Below the pieces are notes generated by a model, which saw only the letters and a list, made by a program, of their open reading frames with translations, had not been told where the DNA came from and ran no database searches. DNA of 64,000 bases from Geosiphon pyriformis (taxonomy: Eukaryota; Glomeromycota; Glomeromycetes; Archaeosporales; Geosiphonaceae): assembly GCA_016748015.1 (NCBI GenBank), contig JAAOMT010000790.1, forward strand, positions 147,610 through 211,609. Direction: 5' to 3'. A program made the translations under genes and the position numbers. This document shows positions 34,178 through 46,037 of this stretch, piece by piece (the stretch's first letter is position 1; every line of letters starts with the position of its first letter).

Positions 34178-35761
34178 ATGTCTGAATCAAAAATCAGGGT
34201 TGCTGTAATCACTGGAGCTAACAGGTATTTTCTTTTTTTCAATAAAAATTCATTGATACTTGAATATGGTATTGCTTTAATCTTTAATTGGAAATTATTG
34301 ACCATCTTCCCAATTCAAATTGTCATCAAAAAAGTGGGATTGGTTTTGCAACCGCTCAGAGACTTTTAAAAGATTCATCAAGTAATTCTTCCGAATCTGT
34401 TAAAATAATCCTAGCATGTCGTAACCTTATAAGGGCTGATAAAGCACGTAATGAATTGTTAAAGGAATTTCCTGATGGTGATGTGGAAATTATTATTGTT
34501 GATGTTAGCTCAGTAAAATCAGTGTTCGTTTTTTGTAAAACATTAAAAGAAAGGTAGGCGTTTCTGGATTTTTTGAATTATAATTTACAATATTAATTGA
34601 TTGGAGAACTTCTCAGAACCTCAATTCATTTTAGATTAATACACAAGTAAATCAAAATTCAGCATTAAATAACCGAATAAATCAATTATACGTATTTTTC
34701 TCATAAATATATCTTAGGTACCAAAAAATTGACTGGCTTTTTTGTAATGCTGGTATATTGGCCTGCGATCATATAAATTGGTGGCTTGTATGTCGAGAAA
34801 TCGTCACGCATCCTGTTAGACTTTTGACCGAGTCTCGCTGTTTGGTACAACCATTGCGTATTACCGATGAAGGTCTTGGTGAAACGTTTGCTTGCAACTT
34901 TTTCGGTCATTTTGTTATGGTAGGTAAAAGTTTAATGATTATTTACAATGTAGACACGTTCATGATCGATACAAAATGATTTCTAACTTTTTTGTTTTCT
35001 TATAATAGGTTAATGAACTTGAAGATTTGCTCGCCGCTTCACATGATCCCAGAGTTGTATGGGTTAGTTCTTGCTCTGCTAGCCGAAAGGATTATGATAA
35101 AGATGATTTCCAATGTTTAAAAGGGTTGGTGTAAATATTTTCTAGTTTTTTTTTTTTTTTGATTATTAATCTGCACATAAATGAACTTTAATATTGGTAA
35201 ACTTGAAAATTTTCATAATCAGAAAATATCCTTATGAATCTTCCAAGTATTTGATCGACATTGTTGGGGTAGCTCTCAATGGCAGATTTAGAAATCGTAA
35301 TATACACAGTTTCGTCACACATCCAGGCGTTGTTGCCACTAACATTATAAGGGATAATTTGGGTTGGGTGATGGCAAATGTCATGTCGACATGCTTTTAT
35401 CTGGTAAACATAAACTTTTTAAATTTTGATCACCTCGAGCGGTGAAGGAATGGTTTTTTGAATGTATATATTTTTCTATTATTAAAATGCCCAAGAAACA
35501 TTCATTCCCAATTTACAGGCTCGATTTTGTGGAGTCAATGAAGAAACGGTAACTAGTTGGAATGGTTCTTTCTCCAATTATTATGTGGTGACCAAGAATC
35601 CAATTGAATCACTAAAAACTAATGTCAAATATGGAACATATATCAAGCCATGGGGTTCGGTCTACATCCGAGAAGGCTCGATTGATCAATATGATGAAAA
35701 AGAGGCCACCGAGTTGTTGAAAAAATTATATGAAATTCTGAAAAATTTCAAAAACGAATAG
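34178..35761 (+). CDS. ERG27: 3-keto-steroid reductase (ERG27-like short-chain dehydrogenase)
   Basis: An NADPH-dependent short-chain dehydrogenase; ERG27 reduces the 3-keto group during sterol C-4 demethylation at the ER/lipid droplets. Six exons: 34,178-34,224, 34,335-34,553, 34,718-34,919, 35,009-35,124, 35,223-35,403 and 35,519-35,761. Splicing exon 1 to 2 creates the cofactor motif TGANSGIG. Exon 3 has L-F-C-N-A-G (NAG motif) and a N-F-F-G-H-F stretch. Exon 4 gives VVWVSSCSAS with the catalytic Ser. Exon 5 opens K-Y-P-Y-E-S-S-K with the catalytic Y-x3-K, then a T-H-P-G motif. The YESSK context and W-G-S...E end fit ERG27 better than generic SDRs. The substrate is inferred from family resemblance. 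Confidence 0.88.
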
Positions 35762-35835
35762 CTTAATAATAGTACAAATTATCGTCTATTGTTTCAACGA
35801 TATTTATTTTCTAGCGAATATCACCATTTAAAATA

Positions 35836-35864
35836 ATTTACAATAATAATAATAATAATAATTT
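35836..35864. repeat. AAT microsatellite
   Basis: About seven AAT units in the region between the ERG27 stop and the J-protein gene. Confidence 0.7.
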
Positions 35865-36019
35865 AAATCTTATACTTCTTATTCTAAACTAAAAGATAGC
35901 AACAATGGGAATTTATATGATTTTCTGGATCGGCGATTCACCTGGAAGATTTTTCACAAATCACAATTTCGAATGTTAAGTCTTTGTTACTCCAGTCTTT
36001 TTTCCTTTTCTTCACAGCA

Positions 36020-36367
36020 ATGCTTAAACACATACCGAAGTATTGGCAACGAAAATTTAATATAATACACACTTCTTATTCTCCTTTCTGGTTATCAAAT
36101 AGTATTTATGCGAAAGAGGCAAAACACTATGGCATATCAAGTTCTGGAGCTCATTATAATTTATCTGTTCACCTTTCCACTAAGTTAAACCTGTCACACT
36201 CACCACATTTGTTGTTGGCTACAGGTCCAATTTTAAGTTTTCATTATTACAAAATTAATCAAGAATTTACAAAATCAAAAATGGATATTTTTCGTGGATA
36301 CATAACAGCTACCGAAAAGCTTGAGGATAAAAGTTGTAATAATAATAATTATAATAATTATAATAAT

Positions 36368-36413
<46 letters not shown>

Positions 36414-37126
36414 GCAAAAATTGGCCGAAACAACAAAATCCAACACCATTTGAGATTTTTAATTTGCGCCCAACTGCCTCCAATGCAGATGTCAAAAATC
36501 GTTATTATGAACTTGTTAAACAATATCATCCGGATCTGAGTGGTGATAAATCAAAAATTTGCCTAGATCGATTTCGTAAAATCGTGGCAGCATATGAGAT
36601 TCTCGGCAATAATAAGAAGAAAGAACTTTATATCCGTCATGGATTCGGTTGGGAGAAATCTGGGGGCCTGTGGGATACTCACAATAATAATAATAATAAT
36701 AATAGTAATAGTAATAGTAATAGTAATACCACAGGACCATCTCACCCTACTCATCATGACAGTAATAAATATAATCCACAGAACGATTGGTGGGTTGAAG
36801 AGAGGTATAAAGGTGGATACAATTCTGGCCCATTATATATGGAGAATTCCTATATGGCTGCTCTTGTAATTTTCTTGGGAATTTTTGGTAGCGTTGTAAT
36901 ATACATGCATATATTGACTCAATCAACTATGCTGAAAGCTTCAGCTGATCGGCGTCACTTGCAGACAAGCAAGGATCTCGCAAAGGTTAGACGTGATAGT
37001 CACTTATATGCTGAAAAGCGACGAGGAGAGTTGAGATTGATGGCGCATCAATATGGTGGCTGGGAATCTGATGGAAATGTATGCAATAGTGGTGACATCT
37101 TAAAGTCTTCAAGATTAGTTAAATGA
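36020..37126 (+). CDS. J-domain (DnaJ/HSP40) membrane protein with Asn tracts
   Basis: A J-protein co-chaperone that would stimulate an Hsp70. I use ATG 36,020 (MLKHIPKYWQRK), giving 368 residues. The Lys/Arg-rich, hydroxylated N-terminus looks like a mitochondrial presequence, and a TTTTCTTCACAG just upstream could be a 5' UTR intron acceptor. A polyAsn/Tyr tract lies at about 107-130. The J domain, about 142-207, opens TPFEIFNLRPTAS, with HPD intact in Y-H-P-D-L-S. A second Asn/Ser tract is at about 222-240. One transmembrane helix (MAALVIFLGIFGSVVIYMHI) lies near residue 290-310, followed by a basic tail. There is no Gly/Phe or zinc-finger region, so it is a type III J-protein. The exact orthologue is not recognised. 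Confidence 0.82.
36337..36412. repeat. AAT/TAT microsatellite coding for polyAsn
   Basis: An in-frame AAT-rich triplet repeat, AAT with occasional TAT, encoding Asn with a few Tyr in the J-protein gene. A second in-frame tract of AAT/AGT lies at 36,682-36,728. Confidence 0.85.
36682..36728. repeat. AAT/AGT microsatellite coding for Asn/Ser
   Basis: An in-frame triplet repeat giving alternating Asn and Ser between the J domain and the transmembrane helix of the J-protein. Confidence 0.8.
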
Positions 37127-37249
37127 ACCATGGAGTATAGGAAGGAGACTAATCAAGGTTGAATTTATGCATTTGGACAAGTCTGACAATTCTTAGATTG
37201 CAATAGAAATTACTGATTATATTTCAGCTGTCTCTTGTTAACACTTGTC

Positions 37250-38070
37250 AAGAAATCTAAATCCAAACTATGGTTGCTCAGTTACTCGTAGATATTTTCG
37301 ACACTGCTCAACAAGTGAACCAAAAAACCTGTGGCTAAGGTTAAAGTTGCGAAAGAGAACCTTGATAAAAAATTAAGTCCTTCATGTGGTTCAAGCGTCA
37401 CTAAAAAAGCAAGCGAAACCTCGTAGTATAGCAAAAGCATTTTTTACTGCTAAAGATGTAAGCAAACAGTCTTTACATCAATTGTCTCTTTGACGAATAA
37501 TACTAATAGAAATTCTATTTTCGAAAACTTCATGTTAGCCAAGGAAGTTACACAATTATCCAATGAATTGAGAGAGACAAGCTTAGATTTAACTTTGTTT
37601 GTTGTCACAAACACTGATCTTCCAAATAGAGTACCCCATAATGACCTGAAGATCCCGATAATGATCTTATTGAAGAAGCAATCCCAATTGTTCATTATAG
37701 CCAGAATCATGTAAGAAACAGATGTCACCAAAAAGGGGTTGCAATAACAACAGAAAATATGTTGGATTTCAGGAAATATCGGGAAAAAAAATTGCTTTTG
37801 GAGGAAATTGATAAAACCTCAGGGATTTTTATAATTGTGAGTTAATTTTTCATACTATTAAGTAAAAGAAGAAATTCATTGAATTTTACGTTTTCTTTGA
37901 TACTTAATCTTAATTATGGAGTTGGTGAGGGCAAATAACAGCGACTTGCAAAGCTATTTCAAGATTGAAAACCCGATTGGATTGGGATCAAAAATTCGGT
38001 ATGGCGACTGCTTTAGAATTTTGCCGTGGAAAGAATATATTTCATCATGATGTTAGAAGGTATTTAGACC
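37250..38070 (+). pseudogene. Broken HeLo/MLKL-like 4-helix plus protein-kinase remnant
   Basis: No open gene, but pieces in changing frames read like a TKL-type kinase with an N-terminal helical domain. Positions 37,490-37,730 encode F-M-L-A-K-E-V-T-Q-L-S-N-E-L-R-E-T-S-L-D-L-T and N-T-D-L-P-N-R-V, as in the four-helix bundle of MLKL-like fungal proteins. At 37,970-38,060 the frame gives RLDWDQKFGMATALEF and I-F-H-H-D-V-R, which resembles a kinase subdomain VIB/H-R-D loop with HHD in place of HRD. The active-site lysine and activation segment are not found. Large, fast-decaying kinase families are common in arbuscular mycorrhizal fungi. Assignment is by eye. Confidence 0.45.
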
Positions 38071-38840
38071 ACCATATTATAAATTATCAAAGTTAGCTTT
38101 CAAGATAACGAAAATTTGAGGCTAATAATAATTTTGAATTATCATTCAAATCTTAAGTCATAATATCTTATTCGAATCTGAGACTTACAAAATTTCAATT
38201 ATCTCGAGCTTATACTTTTGATGCTCAGAGGTTTAAATATTCAATTGTCAACATTTTGGAGAAAATGATAAATAGGATTTAGAATAACCGAGATATACGA
38301 GGGATTGTAATGTTTACAGAGTAAATATCTTCTGAGCTGAATGAAAGCAGCATATAAGAAACAATTTGGACGATGGTAATTTCTATCAATAAATAAAATA
38401 TAGGCAAAGATAGCCGATTATTGAACTTGATGTCAGTTTAAAAAAGTCCGGTAATTATTTATAGTTCAGCCTATTGCTGCTTTCCAAAAACATAAATTGA
38501 ATGTTGGCGAGAATCTTTAAAAAAGGCTGATAGAATGGACAACCCTAGAATTAAAAGCCTTGTAGCAATCGAGTTATTCTTTAAGCAAATTTTAATATAT
38601 CAAAGTTTGAAATTTGTTTAGTGGGTTTATGATTCTGGTTTGCTTTTAGTTATCTGTTCAGCTTTTGAATGTGGTAAACTAGTTGATTGTCATTATAAAG
38701 GGTAAAAGTGCAAATACTATTTGAAAAAAGCAACAAAGTAGTTAAAGTTTTTATCATTCAAAAAATCCATTTTATTTAGAAATATTTATGAAAAAAATTA
38801 TTTTTTACAATTTATTTAAGCAATATATTTTAATAATAAT

Positions 38841-38873
<33 letters not shown>

Positions 38874-39505
38874 TCATTTTACTTTTTATTATTAAAAATT
38901 ATAAAAATTATAAAAAATTTAACATTTAAAAATATATAAAATTATAAAATTATAATATTGAATTTATTTATTTTTTTTGATTAATTCATCTTATTCAAAT
39001 TAACATTATGTTTTGATAAATTATTAACTTTATTAAAATTTTAATTGGTTTAACAAATATTTGAAAATTAAAGTAATATATATATACATTACATACTTAT
39101 AATAAAGTGCATAAACTAAAAAAGAATATATATTAGATTATAAAATTATTGGGCTTCAAACAATTTTGCTGAATGACTTGTTAATAATTTGAAATGTAAT
39201 GTTTGAATTAATTACACCAACAAAAAAGATCAATTGGTTGAATAAAGAGAAAATTTAGGATCAAACCAGATTTGAAAATTAAAAATTTAGAACTTTTGAC
39301 TTTAATTTAACTTTCATTCAACTGATTTAAAAAAAAATTTCAGAATTTGTTCTTAGCGTGTTAAATACATTACACTACTTCAATGGCAGAATGCTACTTC
39401 AATTATAAGTACATCTTTCATTTTTATTCTTATAGTTTTTACAGAAAGATGTGGATAATCTGTGAACTTGCCCAGAATGTGCATTTGGCAGAACGTTAAA
39501 AGTTA
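38071..39505. other. AT-rich intergenic region
   Basis: No supported gene. It may hold further remains of the upstream kinase pseudogene (to about 38,750). An AAT microsatellite is at 38,836-38,872, and AT-rich DNA continues to the DUF167 gene. Confidence 0.5.
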
Positions 39506-39508
39506 ATT

Positions 39509-40089
39509 TTATTCTTCAATGTTGACCAATAATAAGGAATCTATTTGTTTTATTGATAATCCATCCACTCTGACGGTCTTTTCTCGTGATTTTAATCCAG
39601 AAATTATCTGAACATCTGATTTTCGCAATTCAAGAATCTGGAAAGGATAAAATGATTTAATTGCACTCGAATTAAAATTAATCAATGATTTTTTTGATGC
39701 AGTGAGAAAACATACCTGGGCCAGAAATGAAATCACCTCTTTATTAGCCTCACCATCCTTTGGCGGTGCTGCAATCTTTTTCGACCATCAGAATGTTAAA
39801 ATTTCATGACGAGAAGGCTCAAAATTCAGATTTTATAATATCACATCACTCAAAGAAATTAGGCCAGTTAGACATGTGTGTTCTCAAAACTCTTAACTTG
39901 TAGCCCAACATATTCATTCGCAATATCTGTAACTCGTGACTCTTTGGCCCCAGGCTTCACCAATAAACTAATCTTTATACTCCTTTCTGATAGTTGAGAA
40001 AATGGAGATTTAGTTTTACTATCTGTGTCAGTCGATTTTTCGCTTTTCTGATGTGAAGGATTTGAACTTGATTTTTTAGATTTTGCCAT
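39509..40089 (-). CDS. DUF167/YggU-family protein
   Basis: A small conserved protein of the DUF167 family (bacterial YggU, human C15orf40); no biochemical function is established. Three exons on the minus strand. Exon 1 starts MAKSKKSSSNPS with a Lys/Ser-rich N-terminal extension, then ISLLVKPGAKESRVTDI and ends at Y-V-G-L-Q. A short exon 2 (about 39,780-39,719) reads IAAPPKDGEANKEVISFLAQ, the family signature (A-P-P-x-D-G-x-A-N). Exon 3 reads ILELRKSDVQIISG and G-L-K-S-R-E-K-T-V-R-V, ending at TAA 39,511-39,509. The domain is complete. Divergently arranged with the GATA gene over 377 bp. Confidence 0.9.
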
Positions 40090-40466
40090 ATTGGTGAATA
40101 GGTGTTGGTAGTGAACGAATTTGAAGGGCTGTATCCCAAAACCTTGATATTAAGAGCGATTTTTAGTGAATCACTTTAAAAGCCTGAAAAATTAAAAATT
40201 CAACCCTTTTAGTTATACTTTTAGCGGGCTTGTGAAAAATGAAGAGTGAAAGTTGCATAATGCAGGAGTAATTATTTAATAGCCTCTAAATTGGACTATA
40301 TATACTATCTCTGAGAATCTTGGTTAATCCATGCAGATCAGAAACTACCAGGGCAAATAAGGATGAATTAGAATCGAGTTAGGGTCCCTTTTACTCAACT
40401 TCAAAAATTTTGTAGCAAAGCTTTAAGAGTACAAAAAAAGGCGATCCTCTCTTTGCTATCCAAAAA
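40090..40466. promoter_or_regulatory. Shared upstream region of DUF167 and GATA-type genes
   Basis: A 377-bp region between two divergent start codons; it must contain both promoters. No clear TATA box or other element can be named. Confidence 0.4.
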
Positions 40467-43400
40467 ATGAGTAGAAAAAGAGCAGAATCCTTAAAAAATG
40501 CCTCGTTGCCACTTCCCACCGCTAGTCGTCCTCAGCCAGAAGATGCTTCGCTATTGAACTACAAGGATAGGCAAGAGATCAATTTTGTTGAGTGACAAGA
40601 TTGGGTTAATTTCTGTTTTAACCATATTCACTATCTTTCTAGTGGCATGCTTCTTCTATCTTTAATACAGTCACGTCAAGCATGGACCTCTTCTACATTC
40701 AAGAAATTTTCTTACAGACACGATATTGAATTTAAACCAAAACTACCTGAGGATACCAATCCTAACCCAACAATCACATCTTTAGGAAAGTGCAATATCA
40801 CAATTGGCCCACATACATTCTATGACACTCGCTTATTGGAGGTTATATACGAAAGAGAGGAATCTCTGATTCCCTTATCATCCAAAATTGCATTTCCAAA
40901 ACAGGCATCTGTACAATCGCATCAATCCAGACCTCAACAGTCTATTCGTCCACAGCCACAACCAATAGCCCCTCAAATTCCATTGCCACCACCTCCTCAG
41001 GTTGTAATTCAATCACAAGTAATGCTGCAACCCCAAGTAGTGATACACCAAACCCCTCTGCCTCAAAACTTGTCAACTGTACGGCCATCATCAATGAATC
41101 GTGTCCTTGCGGCCGCTCCTATACCTGCATCATCTACATCTAATTTATCTAGCAGATCAGTGGCACCCGCACCTACTACTGAATCTAATTCACCTCCCAA
41201 CGAAATTGCTAACCGAACTTCAATTCCGGCATCAACACAGATTCAAAATTCAACTTCAGTGTCTGCAACCAACAATTCTTATACTACTCCAGGAAACCCA
41301 ACCACTTCTACTCCACAACTCACAGCATTTATGCAAACAGTTCTTCAGTCTGTAAATCCGACTCAGATTCTTGCTCTCCAGGCATTACTGAGACAACAAC
41401 AATCCGGTATTCCTTTAAGCTTGGAACAACGCAATGCTTTGCTTCAACAATTGACTGCACTCCATCAATTATTAAGTTCTTCACAACAGATTCAGCCTCA
41501 AATCAACCCTCCAGCCACCCAGCCTAATCAAATAAATCAGACAACTCAGTCAATAATACCTCCGATTCTACCCTCCCCACTAGTGGCAGCGATCCCGACA
41601 CCGCGAATCTCCCCAACACAAACATCAACGGTCCCAATACCAAACATAGCGCGAGCACTCCCTTCCGCTCAAATTTCGCGATCCGCAACTACTCCGGTAC
41701 TTTCTTCCAAAACTCAACGTCAATTTGTTCGACATGATGTCATAATTGAATTCCGAGAGAATAAGTACGATCGATGGCTCTTCCCTAAAGATGCGATTCT
41801 TGAGGCTACAACAGCCACGCCTCCGTATGAAGTATGCATTACTATGTTGATAAGATATTTCGGTTGTTTGAAGGATGATATAAAAAAAATCATCCCAACC
41901 GAATTTTAGGTGCTCGCATCGTTTTATCTTCCACAGAATGAGGAAAATTTTCTCGGCCCTCGTCAAAAATACCAAGCTGTTACAATGGAGCTGAGTCACG
42001 TTTCCCAACCTATATGGGATGCCTTACGGCGATCTACAAATGATTTGACTTTGGCATATCAATCAATGGTTCCGAAAGTCAGTATACTCTCTATTGCCCC
42101 TGATTAATTATTGAGATGAAATAATTGAAACCGTGGGTTTTAGCCATATTTTACAATTTATTCACCAATAGACCGCTCATAATCCCCCTCGGGAATATTT
42201 GCAATATCGTTTACCATGTGATTATCCTCCGGAATTTTTGGAAGTAGGTAAAAATAAAATGATAAATAACCTATCTAAATTTTTAATTCTCTGACAATAT
42301 TTTTATCTCCAACATTCTAAAAGTTAATCGCTCAGAGGGTGGCAAAACTGGATGGTACACTACAAATTGAGACCGTACAACCAAGTGTTTCAAGGGAAAA
42401 AAAAAGGAAAGCGGAAAAAGATAAGGAGAGAGATGAATCTAAAGAGAAGGAAGTTGATAAAGAAGAAGAGACTAAGAATAAAGTAAAGGAAAAAGAGAAG
42501 GGTAAAGGCAAGGGAAAAGAGAAAGACAAAGATATAGAGGTCGAAGAACTAATTTCGGATGAAGTAAGACAAATTATTTGTTGGTTATTCCTCTTATAAA
42601 TACTAAAACTATTCTTTCGCAGCCGGAACAACAAAAACCCGCTAAGAAAGCCAGGACAATGCCAAAGAATACCGAAGGTAATTAATGTACTTTATAAATT
42701 ACAAATTATTCTTTTTATAGCTGCAGATAATTTCTCATTGTCATTGATAGCGAATTCAAAAATTTCGACAACAGCAAATCCAAAGACTTCAGGGAATACG
42801 AGAGCTTCGTCATCAGCCACTCCAAAAAAGTCGAAATTGACTCAAGAAACTTCAGCAACCACTGAATCAACTAATCCACCTTCCGCTACAAGCGGTGCCA
42901 ATAAAAGGTGTGCTTATTGTAGTTGCAAGAGCACTCCAATGTGGAGAAGAGGCCCCGATGGCGCTGGTAAGAGATATTAGTTTATGTTCTGTGCTATTTG
43001 CAAAATTTATCAAAGAATTCTGATTACCCATTCCAAAAGGCACCCTTTGTAATGCTTGCGGAGTTAAATGGAAACAAGGCAAGATCTTGAGCGGAGCAAA
43101 TCCCGCATCTGTAAAACCGCGTGTTGTATCGCGCACCAACAATGAAGCTACTGATACCACCGCAACACCAACTGTGAACCCTAAAGGAAAAAGGAAATTG
43201 AGCTTGGCATCTGCTACTATTACTACTCCTTCATTAAGAAAAAAAACCGCTCGTTCACTTTCACTTAGTGAAGAAGGGACATTCTCGGTTACAGACGAAG
43301 ATGATGGCCTTGAAAAAATCCAATCTACTACTGCGAGTAAAGTCGCCGTCATTCCACAGAAAGGGCGACGAACATCCACCACTTCAAAGAAAGCGGCTAA

Positions 43401-44231
43401 TTCCCAAGGTAAGGATTTTTGTGATTTTGATTCTGTTAATTGTGGGATTTATTTGGTTTATTTTTAAGGATGCCTATTTTTGCATAGTTGAAACTATCAG
43501 TCAACCAAGTACCACACCACTCAGTATACTTGGTGGAGATTTAGCAGAATCTCCAGGTTGTATCTGATATTCGGCCAATTTAATTTTACTTTTCGTTAAA
43601 TATTTTAACCTCTTATTTAGACGCGACTTCACCCGAGAAGCTCAGCCCTTCTCGATTGCCTCAAGATACAGCAACATTAGGGGTATCTTCATCGAATCTT
43701 CGTCCCCATACTGCTGCTCAAACCACGTCGTCATCTGAATACCCAATCTCGTTGAAATTAACTTCAATCGCTTTTGGACCAAATAATGCTACTTTTGTTC
43801 AGCCGAATTGTTCGGTTGCACTTTTTGAAAATTATATCAAGATAAGATTAGCGAGGGATGGTTACGAAAGAACAAGCATCGATATTTGGAAGGAGAGTAT
43901 AGAAGACATAGAGTTTATGACAGACCAAGAAACTGTCGCCAGTACACCTTTTTTAACAATCAAAGTATTGATTGGACAGTATTTGACACGGTAAGAATAA
44001 TTTCGGGATCCTTTTGTCTTGATGAATATTTTGTGTTCAAGAAACTAACTTAGCAAGCACATTTTCAATTCTTGGATTCGAAGTTTCGATCAGGAATTAT
44101 TAAATCCCGATCGTAACGAAACTCTTGTAATTTTGAAATGTTCGAACGCTGCTTCAACAACAGACAGTGGGGTGGAAAAAGAAAGCAAAGATTTAAAACT
44201 GTTAATTCAGAAATGGTTACAGCAATCTTAG
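40467..44231 (+). CDS. GATA-type zinc-finger nuclear protein
   Basis: A large multi-exon protein with one GATA-type zinc finger, so probably a DNA-binding or chromatin-associated regulator; the orthologue is not recognised. Start MSRKRAESLKNAS at 40,467. The first intron (GTGACA...TAG) restores an uninterrupted frame into a long exon (to about 41,830). That exon has E-I-E-F-K-type folded sequence, then a long Gln/Pro/Ser/Thr-rich region, then F-V-R-H-D-V-I-I-E-F. An 80-nt intron with donor GTATGC joins PPYE to VLASFYLPQNEENFLGP. Later exons: N-P-P-R-E-Y-L-Q-Y-R-L-P, a highly charged Lys/Glu segment (42,339-42,560), and the finger C-A-Y-C-S-C-K-S-T-P-M-W-R-R-G-P split by an intron and continuing T-L-C-N-A-C-G. 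A basic Ser/Thr-rich region follows, then a C-terminal folded domain (I-S-L-K-L-T-S-I-A-F-G...). It ends at TAG 44,229-44,231. Roughly ten exons. Confidence 0.72.
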
Positions 44232-44611
44232 TTCGTAAAGTTTCATATTAATATTTTGCCTGACACCATGTCAATAACATCGAATTAATCCAAGTCACGA
44301 GATCCCTGTAAAAATATAAAAAACATAAGCAGAGGAAGGCTATCGATTCCCATATACAGCAAATGCATTAACTAAATTCAGATTTTGTTTCCTAAAAAAT
44401 TTTGAGGGTGTTGGGCTGAAAAACGGGGTTTCTAATGACATGATATTTTTTCTTGAGTGATTGTGACTTGAGATAGGCAAGCTGTAAAAAAAGGGTTTCA
44501 ACCACCATTGATGAAAGAATGTACCCTTTTGATTTTATCATCGATCTTGGAGTCACGTACTTTGAATTTAAATATTTTTTGAATCTGTAATATCTGTAGG
44601 ATTTCGCAAGT
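44232..44611. other. Intergenic region before the b5 reductase gene
   Basis: 380 bp between two genes on the same strand; no element recognised. Confidence 0.5.
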
Positions 44612-45831
44612 ATGTTCCCACGCATTTTTTGCCGATTCGCTAATCCCTCTATTCCATCATTTACCTTAATCAAAAAATTAAATCTTACAAACCTACAACA
44701 AATAAAATCTTTCAGTACGATTCAGACATCAAATTTTAAAAAATCATATTCCCATCAAAAATCTCGCATCCTTTTTTATGTCCTTGGAACAGCTCTAATT
44801 GGAGTCTCGGTCTATTTCTCGACAAAACCCAAAACTTCCACATTATCTTCAAATAAATTTACATCGATTCCGTTAACTCATATTAAACCCATCACAAGAG
44901 ACACCTCGATTTTTCGTTTCACCCTTCCACGACCATTAACCGATTCATTCCCCATTACATCATGTGTTCACGTTAAAGATCCTTCACTGCAGATTTTTCG
45001 TGAATACACACCTATTAGTTCATCGGATGAAAAGAATTTTATTGATTTGCTGATAAAACATTATGAAAATGGACAAGTATCACGGTATATTCATAATTTG
45101 GAGATTGGGGATTTGGTAGAGATTCGAGGTCCAATTTCTACTTTTAAGTATCGAGAGAATATGAACAAGAACTTGGGAATGGTATGTGATTTGATGTAAT
45201 GCTGGTCATGTCATAATCTCAACAACAATAATTTTCTCAACCTTAGATTTGCGGTGGAACTGGGATCACCCCAATGTAACTTTATATAAAGCTGATTTTG
45301 AGAAAAGACCAATAAATAATTTACTTTTAATGAATCAAGTCCCTTAAAAGTACATTTTTCATTTTAGGTACCAAATCATCAACCACATTCTCAATTCCCC
45401 ATCCGACACCACCAATATCTCACTTATCTACGCCAATAAGACAAAAGATGATATATTATTACATTCAGAACTTGAAGCATTAATTAGAAAATATCCCGAG
45501 CGATTGAAGATCTATTACACGATAGACGTAACACCTTCGGATGAATTATGGAACCAAGGTATTGGGTACGTATCGGTGGATATGGTCAAAATTAATATAC
45601 CACCACCCCAGGCGGATATATTAATACTTGTTTGTGGGCCTGATCCGTAAGTATGAAAAAATGTTTTTGAACGTACAATCTACTATTGAGACCGTGATAT
45701 AACATGCCCTTGTATTACTTAGAATGGTTAGAAATGTGGGTGGTGGCAAGGGAAAAGATTGGTCGCAAGGACGCTTAGGAGGTGTTCTCAAGAATTTAGG
45801 GTATAATGAGGGTCAAGTATTTAAATTTTGA
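44612..45831 (+). CDS. MCR1: NADH-cytochrome b5 reductase, mitochondrial type
   Basis: A flavoprotein passing electrons from NADH to cytochrome b5 or similar acceptors. The start MFPRIFCRFANPS gives an Arg/Ser-rich mitochondrial presequence, followed by one transmembrane helix at about residues 52-68 (R-I-L-F-Y-V-L-G-T-A-L-I-G-V-S-V-Y-F). This layout is that of yeast Mcr1. FAD-binding residues are in R-E-Y-T-P-I-S (R-x-Y-T motif) and a G-Q-V-S-R-Y-I stretch. A small exon (about 45,247-45,275) encodes the NADH-binding C-G-G-T-G-I-T-P. The next exon begins Y-Q-I-I and ends L-V-C-G-P-D-P, the classical C-terminal NAD motif. The last exon is 45,721-45,831, stop TGA. Four exons; length is normal for the family. 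Assignment to MCR1 rather than the ER form rests on the N-terminus only. Confidence 0.9.
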
Positions 45832-46037
45832 AGTGAATTCTTAATCAACATTATGTCAGATGATCAATTGTGGGAGTTATATCTATTTAAAAAAAAGCTA
45901 AAACATAAAATGTTCGTTAAGGGATAATCTAGCTGTTTTTGTACGCTTGTTAACTATAGATTAAAATCTGATTACAGAATAATTTAATAAATAAATATTT
46001 TGAAAAAGCTCCATATCTCTATTTCAAGAGTATATCT

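Noticed and set aside
36321..36539. Poly-isoleucine ORFs on both strands
   Set aside because: Frame shadows of the AAT/TAT microsatellite in the J-protein gene.
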